Shown piece by piece: positions 46,301 to 58,300 of a DNA stretch of 64,000 nucleotides. Position 1 is the first letter of the stretch. Each line of letters opens with the position of its first letter. The translations under genes and the position numbers were made by a program. The DNA is from Aulostomus chinensis. Taxonomy: Eukaryota > Chordata > Actinopteri > Syngnathiformes > Aulostomidae. Where the stretch lies: assembly GCA_037954235.1 (NCBI GenBank), contig JBBMOA010000007.1, positions 944,501 to 1,008,500 of the forward strand. The letters are read 5' to 3'. A model generated the notes under the pieces. It saw only the letters and a program-made list of their open reading frames with translations, searched no databases and had not been told where the DNA came from.

Positions 46301-49300
46301 CCCTTCAGCTGGGGGGGGGCTCAGAATTTAGGGAGGATTATTGGAAAAAAAATACAATGTAATGTTTTACAGTAAGTTTTCATGAAAGTGTGTATTTATC
46401 TTAAACTAAGGAAACTAAGGGTGGTTTTGTCAGGGAAGCAGCCCTTTACATCTGTGAAGGCTGAGGGTCGTCCTCCTTGTCGCAGGTGCGGTAACCTGTC
46501 AGTCAGACCTTCATAGTTTTGAAGCTGATGGTTTTCTTCAGCTTGCACTTGTGATTCTTTTGTCAAAGTTGTTGGAATGTCTTTGCTAGTAGAGGTTGTT
46601 CTGTTTGTCTGATTGTCTTCCCATAGTCAGCCAGCAGTTTCATTGTTTACACCTCGGACCAGCTCATCCGGCAGGAACTGGCTGGCCTCAAAGGCGAGCT
46701 GTGTTCAGCAGCCGACTGGAGATGCCAAAGACACTTTTATTCATTTTTCTATTTGTTCATTTATTTACATTTATATACATTTAATCGTTAACCTGGGGGC
46801 CAAACACATGCTACTACTATTAGCTGTGTCTCCCTTCTACTTAAGATGTGTGGTGTGTTGCGTGTTTGTTGCCACTGGACTCGTGGTTCAGCACACTAGC
46901 ATTCGCTTCGCCATCTCAAGGGATTTCAATCAGGCAAGACTGGACAAGTATTTCCTCTTTTCCAACTGTGTTTTTGAGTAATTGTAGGCTAAAATTATTT
47001 CCTTGCAGGGATTAGTAAAGTTATTTTCTGATTCTGAATAAGAGGTTGCCATTTACAGTAATATGAGAGGTTTGAGAACCCACATTTTGCCAGAATCATC
47101 CTGGCCACTTCTGCTAAATGAGTGGAAAGTGAGGGTTAGCAATCAGCACCTTCACTATTAGATGTTATTACTGAAGATCACACTCTCCCTGGAGCTTCAA
47201 TTGAGTCATCATCTCGTTGTCGGTTACTTGCAGCGAAGCGATCAAGACTCAGAGTTTTCCCAGCGTGAGGATGTGAATCTGTGGACCCTGCTCTCACCCA
47301 AGGTCAGCTAGCGAGAGATAGCCCCCACCCCCCTTAACAGATTAATGGTATAGAAAATGGATGGATGGATGAAGGATGTGAATCTGCTCCAGGAAAGCCT
47401 CCTCAAACATAAATGTATTGGTTTCTATGAATAATCCTGATGCTTCACCTCATAAAACACTTCCCGTATGAAAGTATTTGCTTTGCATCATTACCAACAT
47501 GCTCAGTGATAATCATGTCTTATTAGCTGAATGAGTAGTAATTACTATATTGCACAAGCACATAGTTCAGTAATGGTTAAATGAACCTCCAGCGTTGAAG
47601 CAACCCTAGTAACCCTAGAGACAAGCCAGAGAAGGACTTACGGGTAATGCTGTCATAGTGACATTCATCTTGAACACGACTGCACATGAAAGTAAGTAAC
47701 AGTTTTCTTTTTTTGGCTCGTTGGTGCATTGAAGCCAAGTGTGACAGCGCTGCACCCAAACAGCAGAGACGAGTTGTTCCTCCTCAGTGAGTCATGGGAC
47801 AGGATGTGGAGCAGAGCTAGTTCCTGTGTAATCGCTGCAGAGATCCCAAAAAGCCTTCCAACTATGTGAATGCTTTGTGAGCCTCCTTGCACAGCTCCAC
47901 ACAGCTGAGAATGCAAATGGTTCTCAAATGGAAGATGAGAATCTAATTGAGTAAGACAAGTGTTTACAATCTCAAGTGCCAACCAAAGCATTCATTGAAC
48001 CCCAGTAATTGTACACTTCAGTACACCAGTTGGACTGTACAGACATATCATCATGCTTAAGTTTACACACACACACACACACACACACTGCTACTGACCT
48101 GTTGTAGCCAGACAAGTACTTGGCAGAAGCAGTATCTTGGCAGAAGTGGTATATGCTTCTGAATGAGCGAACAGTGACGAAGCGTTTAGACAGCAATGGT
48201 GTAGTGACACAGACGCGGCCGATTCTGCTCTTTGTCACTCACGGAGGACGCCTCCGTCCCGTATGGATGGATGGACACCTTAGAAAGGTTTAACCTTCCA
48301 GAGGATAACTTGCTGAGAAACTGGTGGGAGCAATAGTAAATAATGCATCAGTGTACTACACAACAAAACAAACGAGAAGAGAAAAAAAACCCAATACAAA
48401 TAAAACAATGGTAAAAGAAGTGAATAAAAACAAATAACAGAGAAAGCAGCAGTGATGATGTTCAAGTTACTGTAACACTCTCATCTTCCAAATATTCCAA
48501 AAAAGGTTTCCGTACTTGAAGAAACGGTTTTCTTTTCCCTCGAACAACAAATTTAAGTCTTTCCAGTAAAAGGTATGTTGCGATTTCCTTCAATTTTAAC
48601 TTTACTGAGGGCACTTGCATAATTTTCCAGAAAAGAGCAATCAGTCTTCTAGCTGGGGGAGCCTAAAATCAATCAATCCTGATTGTTTAGAATTTACTGC
48701 AAAGTTTTCAGGGTATAAGTCCAGGATCCCAAGTTCGGCCTGCAGGGGGAGATTCTTATCCACCATCTGGGAAATGGTCCCAGTCACTGCCTGCCTGAAT
48801 GAGCCCTCCCAAACACAATGGAATCGCGTTCCTTTTTCCTCTGAACATGAACAACATATATCTGGAATATTAGGATTATATTATTCAATTTCACTGGGGT
48901 GACATAAGTTTGCATTATTTATATTGAAGCAGTTTTAATTTGTTTCAGTTGTATTTTGTTGTGTCTTTACGTGTGCCATTTCCCAGGCTTCTCCTAATAT
49001 GTCTTCTTCAACATCGATGATTCAGTCCCGTAAAACAAAGACACAAGGCCCCTTTTGTCCAGATTTGTAGCAATTAGGTTTTCAAAGGTGGCTCAGACTT
49101 TAGGTCTTTATTCTTTGATTATGTAAAATGTTTCAATTGTAAATATTTTTTAAAAATGTATTATTGGTATCCCGTACTCCTTGCATAATTGCTCAAAGGT
49201 AGGTAGTTTCCCATTTCTGCACAGGTACCCTACACATTGCACACCTTTGGGTGCCCAAAGCTTGACACCAGCATCACATCTACCTGGTGTAAAATCCTTG

Positions 49301-52300
49301 TTTCCCCGTATAGGAGAAAAACAAGATAGACCTTTCTCAAAAATGTCATTGCCATTTTAAGAAAGGGGTTCTTTGTCTTTTTTCTCACTGTTTTCAAATC
49401 TGATGAATAGAGATACAGATTGTTAGGGTAGTTCTGATGTAGTTGTTTGCTCAATATTCACCCAAGCGCGAAGAAAATTTGAGCTAAAATAAAACAAAGC
49501 AGAGTGCAGCTGAGCAGACCAATAATACCTCAGCATATGTGGAAGATGAAGGCCACCTCTTTCATATGGTAAGTAAAGCAACTTCAATCATAGCCTAGCT
49601 TTTTTATTGTTCCAAATGACTCTAGTGAGAGTACTGTTAATACTGTCAAAAACACACTTGGGAAGTGGGAGTGGGATTGATTGAAAAGGGTACAAGAACT
49701 CTGGCGTATATCCATTTTAATTATATTGAGATTGGCTTTACTGTCAAGTGATTTAATGTTTTGGTTCTTTTTTCTGTTAGCAAATCATAGTTGGAAGATA
49801 CAGCAGTTTTGATTTCAGCAGTAATTTTAACACCTAAATATGTAAAACCATTTTTTGCATTTGTAAACGGTGTGTTTATGGTTGGTGTCAGGCGTTCAGT
49901 TTTGTTTAAGAACAATAGTGATGATTTAGAGAAATTAATTTTTTATCTAGAGAACTCTCCAAATTGTTGAATTAATGTGGTTGGATTTGGAATACTGTCC
50001 TTGAGCCTGGTCAGAAACAAGATGGCGTCATCTGCGTACATACATGCTCTTGTTGACCTATCTGGATGCCCTCGAGGCCATCATGGGCCCTGACAGCCAG
50101 AGGGAGAGGTTCGATAGCTAAAGTGAATAGCATCGGTGGTAATGGGCAGCCTTGTAGGATTGGACGCTGCAAGTTGAATGGTTTTGAGACAACGCTATTA
50201 GTCAGAATCTCTGCTACTGGGTTTTTATAGAGTGCATGAATCCATCCAAGGAATCTCTCCAAATCCATTGTGGTAGCAATTTTGAAAGGTAGTGCCACTC
50301 AGTTCTGTCAGTTGCCAGTTGGGTGTCCAATGACAGTATCGCTGCATCTTGAGTCCCAGCTTTTTTCATGTAATGTATTAAGTAACAATATGAACCCTGG
50401 AACTCTTCTAGTCCCCTCTTCTCCGTCATCTCCCTTCAAAAACCTGTAAAACTTGTAGGACTTAACCCTGATCCACATAACTGAGGAGCAGCTCCACTGG
50501 TGAACCTATACCAGGCAGACCATCAATGAAGTCCACAAACTACGCAGTTGAAAGAATTACTAACAAACAGTTTGGAACCAAACTCTGCAGTAAGAGCCTT
50601 TAGCTCTGTTAGCACAGCGGCTATACTCTCCCTGTTCTACGTGGTTTTTGACATGTTAATTACTGATCTAGTAAATGTAACTGGGGGGTTTATATTAAAT
50701 AATGCAAAGCTGTGTGGAGTAATCAAATCAAGCCGCCATTCTGGTCCACCACCGGAAGGCGGTCCCAACTTGTTAATTTGTTAATATTAGAGGTACTTGG
50801 AGCAGCTTTACCTTTGGACGCAGCCAAACTGCCCGTCTACGACGTCCAGCCTTCATGTGAAGCCAAGACAACATCTTCCAACTTATTTATTTACTGTACA
50901 GACCGTGGAAATTGGTCGGAGGAGGTATCAATCTTCCCATGTACCTCAGCAAGAAAGTTAATACAGCCAGAATTTGAAAGTGCTCCTTTAACTTTATGGT
51001 TCACTTCAACCTTGGAGGCAAATTCTCCTGTTGATCAGGAATGTTTTATGGGTCATAAAATATGATTCATTGGGCCGAGCTCTTAACAGTCTTCCTCTAT
51101 ATTAAGTGTCTGCCTAACCCTGCTTCAACCCGGGTGTGCTTGAAGCGTCCTGGTGGTTGTCTGTTCAAGTGAGTCAGGCAGACTTTTACGCTAATAGCTT
51201 CCATCAGTCTGCCAGGGTCTGATGCACTGTGGTGATGAGGTGGCAGACTTTGTGGTGAAACTAGTGATGTTTCTCTGATGATAAGGCAGTCCGGTGGGTA
51301 CCGGGGTAGTTAAGGGAGTCATTGCCAGACCGTCACTCAGAACTTCAAAGGGTTAGGGGGCAACAGACCTAATCTGTAATTGAGGTTTGTGAGGTTTTGG
51401 TTATTCTGCAGGGTTGCATATCCTCCCTTGAATTCTAGATGTGTACTGAACATGTCCCTGCACCGAGTACAGCTGGAGACAGAGACCTCACACATCACAG
51501 TGACAATATACATATGAAACCTGCCAGACTGGAGACACTGGAAGAGTTCTGTGTTCCAGTACAAAGCCCTGAAACTGCAAAAGAATATAAATGAGACCAT
51601 GTTGTCATTTCATGCAGGAATGTGCTTTATTTCAAACCAGTAATCCCCCCTCTGAGAGTCATAAGCTGTTTTCTCTTATGAACTCCAGGCAAATAACATC
51701 GTCTGCAGTTGCCCCCTCACACAAGTTGCACACAACTGGGATGGTGTGTGTCAGACATGTTCTCACCTACTAGAGAGGCTCTATTCATGTTAGGCGATGG
51801 GTGGAGCCTGCAGGAGGCAGGACATGATGCAGCCAGTTTGCTGTAGTCACATCCCAGCGCCAGCTCAAGTCCCTGGTTGTTTTTGTTGTTGGTCTGAAGG
51901 CATTCCAAACTCTTGTCTCCAGTTCAACTCCCTATGCTTCATCAACAGGCATTTTAATAGTGAAGCTTTTCAGCTTTTTTGATGTGCAAAATACAAGATA
52001 AAGCGATGCTATCAGCTGGTACTGTGAACGTGCCTTTATTTATTTATTTATTTTACTTTTCCTCACTCCTACTTGAAAGTGGAAACTTCCCTGAGTTCCA
52101 GGGTAAAACGGGAATGGGCCCTTCTGGTGCTCCTTCAGTCACGTGATTGAAATGTTGTCCTTCCACTTGATTGGCTCAAACCTTGGATGAGGGAGGTGGT
52201 GTAAGGGTTCTACATGTCGAGTGCAGTGGACTCAACCTTTTGTTTCTCACCTTGTGCTCCTCCAGGTTTGCAGTGCATCTGTAGACTTGGTGCCATTGTT

Positions 52301-55300
52301 ACTATGTTTCAGGCTGTACTGGCAGGTACTACTAGTATGACCTCTGACCTCGCTCAAATTAAAACACCATCACTAAGCTGAGTGAAATTCCTTTGATACA
52401 TCTTTCTGTATGCAAATGTGAATGTATGCGTTGACAGCATGTCAGGTTTAATCACATGGTGGATGGTGCCATTTTTGTGCCCCGTGCGCTCGGGGCGTGT
52501 TCGGCCTCATTCTGGTATTTAGGCGGCAATCAGAACACACACCAGGGTGCTAAGAGGCAGTCATTAGACACCTGAGTATTCACAGGTGTGCCTGGTGTCG
52601 TTCCCTCTAAAGCCCAGGTTGCTCCAGGACTTGGAGGGTTGCTGTTTCAGTGGTGCTCACATTTCACCTCAGAAGAAGAGAGCACTCCTTCCCTGGAGAA
52701 CTGGACGTCCCCCTGCTCCAGGTGAAGGAGCAAACACGTCTGATGTTTATATATAATAATCACAATGATACATTTTATTTAAGGTGCCTTTCAGGCCACT
52801 CAAGTTCACCTCACAAACAATGGTTCAAAGGACACAACAATACAAATGCAATAAAATCAGAAATCGAAAAAGAAACCAGAAGTGGTAGATGACAAATTAC
52901 AGTGAGTAGGTGAGTTTGAGAAGGTGGGTTTTAGATGGGATTTGAAGATATAATAAGTTAATGTTCCTGATGTTGGGGGGACAGGAATTCCAGAGGTGGG
53001 GGCAGAGTAGCTGAAGGCTCTGGTCCCATGGTGGAGGGTCGGGCAGAGGGCACAGTGAGGCTGGTGGAGGAGGGTGACCTCTGGTCAGAGAGGTATGGGG
53101 GCTTGAGGTTGTTGATGGCCTTGAAAGTGTGGAGCAGGATTTTAAAGTCTATTAAAAATTTGGCAGGAAGCCAGTGGAGTTGTTGGAGAACAGGAGTGAT
53201 GTGATTGATGGATGGCGTTCTGGAGACAATACAGGTGGCTGAGTTCTGGACCAGTTGTAATTTATAAATGGACTTGAGGGGGAGACCAAAGGGGAGGGAG
53301 TTACAGTCGTCTGGGAGGGATGTGACATGATAGTGGACCAGGATGGCAGCACTGTTGGAAGTGAGGGACGGACGGAGGTGGTTAATATTCCCAAGATGGA
53401 GACAGGCCGAACGGGTAACATTATTAATGTGGGTTTGGAATGACAGAGAGCTGTCGAGAACGACACCCAACCTCTTAACCTGAGGGGAGGGGAAAACAGA
53501 GGAGTTGTCAGTGGGGTTGGGTTGGGTTGGGAGTGTTAATGAGAGAGGATGTAGGACCAATGAGAGGACCTCAGTTTTATCACCGTTGAGTTTGAGAAAG
53601 TAGGAGGAGAACCTGGATTTGATGTTTTGTTAACAGACACAGAGGGAGGGGGTGGGAAGGTGGAGGTGGGTGTCATCCATGTAGCTAAGGAAATGGATGT
53701 AGTATTTTCAGAAGATACGACCAAGAGGAAGGAGATAGGTGATGAATAGCAAGGGACTGATGACAGCGCCTTGAGGAACACCAGAGAGGGGATATGGGTG
53801 GGAATTGAATGTCCTTAGCTGGATGAACTGAGAGATACCATTAAGGTAGGAGATGAGCCAGTCCAGGGGTGTGCCAGATATTCCAAGAGATGCTCGCCTG
53901 TCGAGCAGGATGGTGTTAGAGATGGTGTCAAAGGCTGCCATCAGGAGGTCGTTGGTGATCTTAGGAGAGTGGCCTCTGTGCTATGACGTGGGCGGAAACC
54001 AGACTGGACCTGTTCATATAAGTTATTGTCATGGAGATGAGATGCTACTACATTTTCCAGGACTTCTGAGAGATGTGACGAAGGTTATTGAAGTTGTTGG
54101 GATCAGAGCTGGGTTTCTTGAGAATGGGTGTTACCGCCGCAGATTTAAGAGATGATGGAACAGAGCCAGAGGTTAGGGAGGAGTGAATGATAGCAGTTAT
54201 CAGGGGCAGCAGAGAGGGAAGGCATGCGCTCACCAAGGCAGTGGGTCGAGCTGACAGGTGGATGCTGGTAGATCTTTCTTGTTTTAGAATTAAAAAATGT
54301 CATTAGGGAGATACAGTGTTCTGTGGAGTAGACATGAGGAGGAAAGCGGTCCTGGGGGCGTAGTGTATTCCTCAGCACTGAGAATAGGGCCTTGGAGTTC
54401 TCATCACCAGCACTGGTGAGACCTGCATAATATTGGGATTTAGCTGAGGAAAGGGTGATTTTGTAGTGAACAATGTGGCAGTGGTACAGTTCCTTGGAAA
54501 CAGAGAGTCGAGTTTTCTTATAGAGCCGTTCAAGTTGATGTCCTTTGGTTTTGAGTTGTGGTAGAAGAGGTGAAAAGCAGGGAGCCGAGTGGGTGAATGA
54601 TACAGTCTGAGTTTAACAGGGGCACCTGAGTTCAGCAGAGTGAAGAAGATCATTGTAGAGGGTAGCCTGTTGATCGGGAGTGGAGGAGTAAATGGAGCTG
54701 GGGAGGCTGTCAGTACCTGAGGAGAGAGCTGCTAAATTAATGCTTTTGATATTGAGGGAAGAGATAAGACGTGACTGTTTAGTTTCAGACAGCTTTAAGC
54801 TGGAGTTGAATGAAATGAGGTGGAGCAGGTCTGGGAGGAGGAGATGGAGCAGGTCTGGGAGGAGGAGGTGGAGCAAGTGTTGGAGGAGGAGATGAGCAGG
54901 TGTGGGAGGAGGAGATGGAGCAGGTCTGGGAGGAGGAGATGGAGCAGGTCTGGGAGGAGGAGATGGAGCAGGTCTGGGAGGGGGTGGAGCAGGTGTGGGA
55001 GGAGGAGGTAGAGCAGGTGTTGGTGGAGCAGGTGTTGGAGGAGGAGATGAGCACGTGTGGGAGGAGGAGATGGAGCAGGTGTGGGAGGAGGTGGAGCAGG
55101 TGTGGGAGGGGGTGGAGCAGGCTTGTCTACCCTGATGGCTGTAATAACAGAACATAACCACACCAGATAGCGCGTGGGTTTTAGCGTTGGTTTGTATCTG
55201 GAGATCATAACAGAGACTTGACTACACTGGGACTTGTAGAACTCTGGTGGACGAGGCTGCTGAGGGGAGTCATTTTGTTTTTTTCAGGTCAACTGTTGAT

Positions 55301-58300
55301 ATCAGATCCAGTTGACCAACTCATGTTGGCAGCAATGCTCAATGACGTTCCTCCCTGTGTCCCAGGTGCTGCGCGGAGCTCAGCTAATAGCAGTGGCATC
55401 GGCTGATGGGGCGGCGGCAGCGGTCGAGGGCTCCCCCCTCCCCCCCGACATCCAAGTGCAGTATGTCCAACTCGCTCCTGTTGCTGATCACACAGCTGCC
55501 GTGCAGGTAAAAACACACTCCCTCAAAGTCCTCCAGGCTTGTGCACACTTGTACACTCACTGAGACGGTTTGTTACCGCGTAAAGGTCCACAACCACAAC
55601 CCTCATCTGATGGAAGTAAAACAGCCCCCACCAACCTAAGCCAGTCCTGACTTGTGTGTTTGTCCCTCTCCGCCACCCTTAACAGGATAAGAGGTAGAAG
55701 ATGGATGGATGGAGAACGGATGGAGGATGGATGGATGGATGGAGGATGGATGGATGGATGGAGAATGGATGGAGGATGGATGGATGATGGATGGAGGATG
55801 GATGGATGGATAAATGGATGGATGGAGGATGGATGGATGGAGGATGGATGGATGATGAATGGATGATGAATGGATGGATGATGGATGGATGATGATGGAT
55901 AGGTGGATGATGGATGAATGGATGGATGATGGATGGATGATGAATGGATGATGAATGGATGGATGATGGATGGATGAATGGATGATGAATGGATGGATGA
56001 TGGATGGATGAATGGATGATGGATGGATGAATGGATGATGGATGGATGATGGATAGGTGGATGATGGATGAATGGATGATGGATGGATGATGGATGAATG
56101 GATGGATGATGAAAGGATGATGAATGGATGGATGATGGATGGATGATGATGGATGAATGGATGATGAATGCATGGATGATGGATGAATGGATGGATGATG
56201 AATGGATGATGGATGGATGATGAATGGATGGATGATGGATGAATGGATGATGAATGGATGGATGATGATGGATGGATGAATGGATGATGATGGATGGATG
56301 ATGATGGATGAATGGATGATGAATGGATGGATGATGGATGGATGAATGGATGATGAATGGATGGATGATGGATGGATGAATGGATGATGGATGGATGGAT
56401 GATGGATGGATGAATGGATGATGGATGGATGGATGATGGATGAATGGATGATGGATTATAGACATCATACTGTCTACAAGCCCTTGAAGCATTTGGCACC
56501 AGTCCAATATTCTCGAATCACGTCATGGCAACTTGGAGCCCAACAGACCTGTGAGAGGAACTTCAACAACGTCACTCAGTAACAGGAGGTCTCAGGTTAA
56601 TGAGTCCAACTTCACGCTCGTCAGACTGAACCCCACAAGCAGTGCAGTTGTGCACTTGCTGATGGTTTCTGTGCCGGATTCATGAGAATTGTTTCAATCA
56701 CCTGACTAGACAACAGGTGTCCTCACACTGCCTGTCCTACCACGCCACTGCCCCTCTCCTATCCCTCTACTGCCCCTCCCCTATCCCTACTGCCCCTCCC
56801 CTATCCCTACTGCCCCTCTCCTATCCCTACTGCCCCTCTCCTATCCCTACTGCCCCTCTCCTATCCCTCTACTGCCCCTCCCCTATCCCTACTGCCCCTC
56901 CCCTATCCCTACTGCCCCTCTCCTATCCCTACTGCCCCTCTCCTATCCCTCTACTGCCCCTCTCCTATCCCTCTACTGCCCCTCTCCTATCCCTCTATTG
57001 CACCTCCTCTATCCCTACTGCCCCTCTCTTCTCCCAACTGCCCCTCTCCTATCCCTATTGCCCCTCTCCTATCCCTCTACTGCCCCTCTCCTCTCCCTCT
57101 ACTGCTCCTCTCCTCTCCCTCTACTGCCCCTCTCCTATCCCTCTATTGCACCTCCCCTATCCCAACTGCCCCTCTCCTATCCCTCTACTGCCCCTCTCCT
57201 ATCCCTACTGCCCCTCTACTGCCCCTCTCCTATCCCTACTGCCCCTCTCCTCTCCCTCTACTTCCCCTCTCCTATCCCTCTACTGCCCCTCTCCTCTCCC
57301 TCTACTGCCCCTCTCCTCTCCCTCTACTGCCCCTCTCCTATCCCTACTGCCCCTCTCCTATCCCTCTACTGCCCCTCTCCTATCCCTCTACTGTCCCTCT
57401 CCTCTCCCTCTACTGCCCCTCTCCTCTCCCTCTACTGCCCCTCTCCTATCCCTACTGCCCCTCTCCTATCCCTACTGCCCCTCTCCTATCCCTCTACTGC
57501 CCCTCTCCTCTCCCTCTACTGCCCCTCTCCTCTCCCTCTACTGCCCCTCTCCTATCCCTCTACTGCCCCACTCCTATCCCTCTACTGCCCCTCTCCTCTC
57601 CCTCTACTGCCCCTCTCCTCTCCCTCTACTGCCCCTCTCCTCTCCCTCTACTGCCCCTCTCCTATCCCGACTGTCTCGTCTCTTGGCGTGTAGCGTGTTG
57701 AATAAACCGTGTTTCGATGGTAAAGTGAGGGAATGTTACGAGGGGAAGGCAGTAATTAGTAGATACACCTGGGGTCCCTGGATGGTGCGGCTTGTGGAGC
57801 AACAACCACATGTGGAAGCGGGACGGCGCAAACACACAGGGGTCTTTGAAGCGGTCAGTTTTCACTTTTTCATTGTTCACTCTGTTTTGTTTTCCCCGAA
57901 TCACGTTTTCTCCTCGCTGTCTTCCCCTGGAGTGAGACAGAAACGACTGTAGGCTGTGATTGTGGAGAGGAAACGTGCTGACCAGCCTCCCTGAGCGAGG
58001 AGTTCCTGGGCGTGGCGCCGACTGTGGCGGAGGCCTGTGTGGAGATGGACGAGTGGCGCCTCAAGCGCTCTGCTCCCAGGGCCCTGCTCCGGGCTGCTCA
58101 GTGAACCACCAGCAGTTTGTTTTCACAACTGATTCATCTGAGCAGATTTTGGGGTATAAAAAAAGCAAATCTCTTCCTAACGTTCAATTGGACGCAGGTT
58201 CTGATAGAAATCAACAAAGCTGAGTCAGGTGGGATCAGTCAGCGCCGGCTGGGCTCAGTCTGGCCATGTGGACGTGATCAAGGACAGTGAAATCACTTGT

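Noticed and set aside
55557..56507. A 316-codon minus-strand frame rich in His-Pro-Ser-Ile
   Set aside because: Repeat-coded by the GGAT array; overlapping minus frames are equally open.
56717..57952. A 411-codon plus-strand proline/serine/leucine-rich frame
   Set aside because: Produced by the stop-free 20/22-bp pyrimidine minisatellite; it lies within a banp intron.
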